From NCBI RefSeq assembly GCF_006538365.1, contig NZ_BJKN01000001.1, positions 186,001-250,000 of the forward strand: a stretch of DNA of 64,000 nt. Direction: 5' to 3'. Numbering within the stretch: position 1 is the first letter of the stretch; each line of letters starts with the position of its first letter. The notes beneath the pieces were generated by a model. That model made no database searches and was not told the origin of the DNA. It saw nothing but the letters and a program-made list of their open reading frames with translations. This document shows, in pieces, positions 60,859 to 64,000 of this stretch. The DNA comes from Moorella sp. E308F. GTDB lineage: Bacteria > Bacillota > DSM-521 > Neomoorellales > Neomoorellaceae. The position numbers were made by a program, and so were the translations under genes.

Positions 60859-60889
60859 AAAGAAAAAGGCCGCCAAAGCTTGACGGCCT
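60859..60889 (-). terminator. Terminator of the sigma-54 activator gene
   Basis: AGGCCG-C-CAA and TTG-A-CGGCCT form a 9-pair stem (60867-60889, one mismatch) followed on the minus strand by TTTTTCTTTT. It isolates the activator transcript from the sigma-54 promoter just beyond. Confidence 0.88.
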
Positions 60890-60899
60890 AAGAACCTCG

Positions 60900-60937
60900 A
60901 TGTCAATTTAGTTTTACACGTTAAAAAGAGTTGACAT
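60900..60937. promoter_or_regulatory. Dyad in enhancer position, candidate activator binding site
   Basis: Perfect 7-bp arms ATGTCAA and TTGACAT are separated by 24 bases, with an inner TTTTA-N5-TAAAA dyad (60912-60926). It lies roughly 70-105 bases upstream of the predicted start of the sigma-54 transcript, where enhancer-binding proteins act. It could instead be an RNA element at the end of the activator mRNA. Confidence 0.45.
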
Positions 60938-62769
60938 TAATTTTTAAGCAAGCCATAGCTGGCCATTTTAGTATAGAGTGCCTGGCGGGAAAGGCCTAAT
61001 GCCTTGGCGGCCCTTGTTTTTTCTCCGCCAAAAGCTTCCAGGGCCTGAATGATGGCCTCCTTTTCCGCTTCTATCCGGACTTTATAAAGGGGGGAGATCT
61101 CCCTCAACCTTTTCTTTTTACCATGATAGCCTATCGTGAGGTGATGGGGATGGATTTCCTGGGTTTCAGCCAGGATGGCAGCCCTCTCCAGGACATTTTC
61201 CAATTCCCGGACGTTGCCCGGCCAAGAATAGCTTAGAAGACTCTCCATAGCGCCGGGAGTAAGCCGTAATTTTTTCCCATATTCTTTGTTTAGCCTTTGT
61301 AAAATGGCCTCTGCCAGGAGAGGTATGTCTTCCGGCCGCTCTTTAAGGGGTGGGAGCACTAGCGTGACCACATTTAAGCGGTAAAAGAGATCTTCCCGAA
61401 AACGGCCTTCATGTACCATTTTTTCCAAATCCTTGTTGGTAGCTGCTATCACCCGCACATCTATTTTTCTGGTCCGGGTGCTCCCCAACCGCTCAATCTC
61501 TTTATCTTGCAAAACCCTTAAAAGCTTGGCTTGCATATTAAGGGGCATATCTCCGATTTCGTCCAAAAAGATGGTCCCGCCGTGAGCCAGTTCAAACTTT
61601 CCAGGTTTGCCGCCCTTTTTAGCTCCAGTAAAAGCGCCTTCCTCATAACCGAAGAGTTCGGATTCTAGAAGTTCCGGTGGGATGGCTGCGCAGTCTACTT
61701 TTATTAAAGGCGCGTTACGGCGGGGGCTTTCCTCATGGATAGCCTGGGCCAGGACCCCTTTTCCGGTACCGCTTTCTCCCAGGATGAGTACAGTAGCATT
61801 GCTCCCGGCTGCTTTCTGGGCCAGGCTTAAAACGTCCCTAAAATAGTGATTTAAAGTCCGGATGTGGCGGAAATTGAAGAGGCACCCAGCGGGTTTGAAG
61901 TTTGCAGGGTTATGGCCAACTCTGGCTTCTACTTTTTTAAGCTGTTCCAGGAGAAGACGTACAGGCTCGCTTTCATCGGAAAAAAACTGGTACAGCACAC
62001 CCTCTATTTCGGATTGGATCCAAAGAGGCGTTCCTATGACGATGATAGTATTCCCCTTTGTTTTCTGGAATTCCCATACCCGTGGTCTGCCGGATTGGAT
62101 TATTTCGGAGTATTGGGCTATAGGGATTACTTCTTCCAACATGCGGCCTTGCACCCTTTGACCTGTAATACCCAGTATTTGGAGGCCGGCCTTATTTATC
62201 CCTACCACTCTCCCCTGGTTATCGGTAATCACCAGTCCCAGGGGTATTATATGGAAGATGGCTTCCCCGATGCTTAAAGGGAACCCTTTTACCTCTTTTT
62301 CGGACCCGAGGGTAGCCTGGCGGTAGCTTCTAGTTGCCAGCAAAGCCTGGAAGGTAAGATCTTTAAGCAATCTATTGTTTTTTTCGAGGGGAAAGAAGGA
62401 ATAAGGCTCATCAAGACCAGAAACAGGGGATATGGTTGCTTCCATCTGGCAATAATGTTCCCCTGTCCCCCAGCATTTGGTTTCTTCGACCTCTATTCTT
62501 TTTTTAAAGAGTTTGTTGAGAGCCCCGGCGAGCAGGCCCCCTTCCAAATAGCATAATTGCTGGCCTACAGGCGGAAAATGAGAACAAGTGAAACATTCAT
62601 TCCATTTAACGGTTATTTTACCGCCTTTTACACTTTTCAACTTAAGGTTTCCTATTCCCAGGGCGCTTATTTTATCCGGTATTTCTTCCAGGTCGTTTAC
62701 AGGAAGCTGACTGCCAATAGAATAGCCCGCCCGGTAATAAACTGTATTCTCCGGGGTACTGGCTAGCAT
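60937..62769 (-). CDS. V4R-PAS-AAA+-Fis sigma-54-dependent transcriptional activator
   Basis: This ~610-residue activator has four parts. A V4R domain lies at ~1-115, with a C-x22-E-x2-C-x7-C set (C73, E96, C99, C107) like the zinc site of phenol-sensing DmpR-type regulators. A PAS domain follows at ~165-280. The AAA+ domain (~310-545) has GESGTGKG and the sigma-54 contact loop GAFTGA. A Fis-type helix-turn-helix (TRAAKALGLSRQALYTKM) ends it. The gene directly precedes a sigma-54 promoter and the CO/hydrogenase operon, so it likely controls it. I chose ATG 62769 (GGGAG at ~8 bases) over 62793. Confidence 0.92.
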   Translation of the reverse strand: MLASTPENTVYYRAGYSIGSQLPVNDLEEIPDKISALGIGNLKLKSVKGGKITVKWNECFTCSHFPPVGQQLCYLEGGLLAGALNKLFKKRIEVEETKCWGTGEHYCQMEATISPVSGLDEPYSFFPLEKNNRLLKDLTFQALLATRSYRQATLGSEKEVKGFPLSIGEAIFHIIPLGLVITDNQGRVVGINKAGLQILGITGQRVQGRMLEEVIPIAQYSEIIQSGRPRVWEFQKTKGNTIIVIGTPLWIQSEIEGVLYQFFSDESEPVRLLLEQLKKVEARVGHNPANFKPAGCLFNFRHIRTLNHYFRDVLSLAQKAAGSNATVLILGESGTGKGVLAQAIHEESPRRNAPLIKVDCAAIPPELLESELFGYEEGAFTGAKKGGKPGKFELAHGGTIFLDEIGDMPLNMQAKLLRVLQDKEIERLGSTRTRKIDVRVIAATNKDLEKMVHEGRFREDLFYRLNVVTLVLPPLKERPEDIPLLAEAILQRLNKEYGKKLRLTPGAMESLLSYSWPGNVRELENVLERAAILAETQEIHPHHLTIGYHGKKKRLREISPLYKVRIEAEKEAIIQALEAFGGEKTRAAKALGLSRQALYTKMASYGLLKN

Positions 62770-62813
62770 ACCTTTTCTCCCCCCAGCGTCCATTTTTGCT
62801 TCCGCTCAATTCC

Positions 62814-62842
62814 ATTCTATCCTGTAAGATATGAAAAGTAAA
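62814..62842 (-). promoter_or_regulatory. Sigma-A promoter of the activator gene
   Basis: The minus strand reads TTTACT, 17 bases, TAGAAT, ~40 bases before the chosen start. This suggests the activator is made independently of sigma-54. Confidence 0.55.
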
Positions 62843-62921
62843 GAAGAAGGAACCCTCTGATTTCGAGCAGGCGGTTCTGTTCTTCAGGCCCGTCATTAGA
62901 GGCGCAGCCCATAAATGTAAT

Positions 62922-62950
62922 AGCGACCTGGAACTAAACCAGGTCGCTTT
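62922..62950. terminator. Terminator after the subtilisin-like protease gene
   Basis: AGCGACCTGG/CCAGGTCGCT form a perfect 10-bp stem with a 7-base loop right after the protease stop. The T run is better on plus (TTTTTATTT) than on minus (TATTACATTT). Confidence 0.65.
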
Positions 62951-62954
62951 TTAT

Positions 62955-64000
62955 TTAACTTGTCATGGAAGGTATCACATTTAAAGAAGTAACTGCCGGG
63001 CCTTCCCTGGCCTCATCATTAATACGGTTCCCGGCCGCCAGGAAAGAGGCGTTCACCAGCCCCGAACCCTGTTCTTCCGGCGTTAAACCCGGCAGCCTGG
63101 TGGCCGTGCTGGTGATGGTCTTTACTACCTGCCTGCCGGATATGTGCCCATCCCGGGACAGCACCAGGGCTGCAACCCCGGCAACATGGGGACAGGCCAT
63201 GGAGGTGCCGCTCATGGCCCGGTATTTACCGCCCCGGAAGGTGGAAAGGATATCAACGCCCGGAGCAGCTACCGTTACTTCCGGACCCCGGCTGCTGAAG
63301 CTGGCCAGGTTATTCTTCCGGTCAATAGCCGAAACGGCGATGACACCGGGGTAACGGGCCGGATACATGACGCTATTTTCTTTCCCCTCATTGCCGGCGG
63401 CCGCCACCAGGACCATGCCGGCCTGGACGCACCGGCGGACGGCCTCTTCCAGGGCTTGACTCGGCCGGGTGGTGCCGAAACTCATATTGACGACCTGCAT
63501 TTTATTTTGCAGCGCCCAGTCCAGGCCGGCAATGATCTCGGATATATAACCATTACCCCGGCGGTTAAAAATCTTGACGGCATAAATCTCCGCCCGGGGG
63601 GCTACCCCTACCACCCCAAAATTATTATTAAGCGCTGCAATTATCCCGGCCACATGGGTACCGTGGCCATTGCCATCCCCGGCCTCCCAGCCGGGAAATT
63701 TGATATTCTTGGTACCACGGATGTTAGCTTTCAGGTCGGGGTGGCTGGCATCAATCCCCGTATCCAGGATGGCCACCTTCACCTTCTCTCCGGCCGCCTC
63801 CTGCCAGGCCTTTGGTGCGCCAATACATTCCACTCCCCAGGGGATGGTCTGCTCCCTTTGCCGCAATTTAACTGCCGGCAGGGCTACTGTCTGGACCAGG
63901 AAATCGTCTTCAATTAAAAGGACATCCGGGTGTAAGCCCAGCTCTGCAAGGGCCTGCCCCTGTTCCGGTATCCTTACTGCCAGGGCATGCACCAGGGGTA
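62955..64000 (-). CDS. Subtilisin-family (S8) serine protease, N-terminus beyond window
   Basis: The catalytic domain is complete: Asp in VAILDTGID, His in GNGHGTHVAG, the oxyanion Asn in AAAGNEG and Ser in SGTSMACPHVAG. The visible N-terminal ~35 residues (HALAVRIPEQGQAL, HPDVLLIEDD) look like the end of an inhibitor I9 propeptide. The frame stays open to the window edge, so the true start and any signal peptide lie outside; the GTG at 63992 is probably not the start. Likely a secreted or spore-associated processed protease. Confidence 0.92.
   Translation of the reverse strand, partial: PLVHALAVRIPEQGQALAELGLHPDVLLIEDDFLVQTVALPAVKLRQREQTIPWGVECIGAPKAWQEAAGEKVKVAILDTGIDASHPDLKANIRGTKNIKFPGWEAGDGNGHGTHVAGIIAALNNNFGVVGVAPRAEIYAVKIFNRRGNGYISEIIAGLDWALQNKMQVVNMSFGTTRPSQALEEAVRRCVQAGMVLVAAAGNEGKENSVMYPARYPGVIAVSAIDRKNNLASFSSRGPEVTVAAPGVDILSTFRGGKYRAMSGTSMACPHVAGVAALVLSRDGHISGRQVVKTITSTATRLPGLTPEEQGSGLVNASFLAAGNRINDEAREGPAVTSLNVIPSMTS

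Noticed and set aside
40820-62793. A CooA- or RcoM-type CO sensor gene
   Set aside because: I looked for a CRP-family or PAS-LytTR protein across the coo-hyf region and its flanks; only the V4R-PAS sigma-54 activator is present.

Overview
The window looks like a chromosomal segment of a thermophilic, strictly anaerobic Clostridia-type bacterium close to Moorella (Neomoorella). This is an inference from recognised proteins, fairly high G+C with AGGAGG-type ribosome sites and GTG/TTG starts, and gene content (Ni-CO dehydrogenase, formate-hydrogenlyase-type hydrogenase, selenium-type xanthine dehydrogenase). No RNA gene, CRISPR array or intact insertion sequence was found. After the first 3.7 kb nearly everything is on the minus strand.

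Layout. 1-3.7 kb (+): end of a copper-exporting P-type ATPase, a small membrane protein, a UbiA-type decaprenyl-phosphate phosphoribosyltransferase-like protein and a GT39-like membrane glycosyltransferase. 3.8-16.4 kb (-): a purine/cyclic-ureide catabolism block (YgeW carbamoyltransferase, hydantoinase, two fold-type-II PLP enzymes, fused Fe-S/molybdopterin xanthine dehydrogenase) and its cofactor-maturation set (YqeB, a YqeC-MocA fusion, two XdhC proteins, an XRE-cupin regulator), with pgpA between. 16.5-25.4 kb: HAD phosphatase, gatCAB, a PIN toxin-antitoxin pair, ligA and pcrA. 25.6-31.3 kb: an unknown protein, a glycine-betaine-type ABC transporter, a group IIC intron remnant, a DUF438/hemerythrin/PAS protein and a cupin. 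31.5-40.5 kb: a xylose operon (xylA-like, xylB, LacI regulator, DUF4380-like protein, xylFGH).

40.8-62.8 kb is the centrepiece: one minus-strand, nearly gapless gene train cooC - cooS - cooF-like - hyfB - hyfC - hyfE - hyfF - hyfD-like - hyfG/hycE - hyfH/hycF - hyfI/hycG - hycH - hycI - hypA - hypB - hypF - hypC - hypD - hypE. It reads as a CO-oxidising, H2-evolving membrane complex in which a monofunctional Ni-CO dehydrogenase occupies the place held by formate dehydrogenase in formate hydrogenlyase. The hydrogenase module has three antiporter-like subunits, and the operon carries its own [NiFe] maturation set. Directly upstream is a V4R-PAS-AAA+-Fis sigma-54 activator gene. Between it and cooC lies a consensus -24/-12 sigma-54 promoter (TGGCACG-N4-TTGCT) with a dyad in enhancer position. 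No CooA-type CO sensor is present.

How it would work (inference): CO is oxidised on CooS, electrons pass through the CooF-like ferredoxin subunit and HyfH/HyfI to the NiFe site of HyfG, protons are reduced to H2, and HyfB/C/D/E/F move ions across the membrane. CooC inserts nickel into CooS. HypA-F build the NiFe(CN)2CO centre, HycH assists, and HycI trims a 33-residue tail from HyfG. The window ends in a subtilisin-like protease that runs off the edge.
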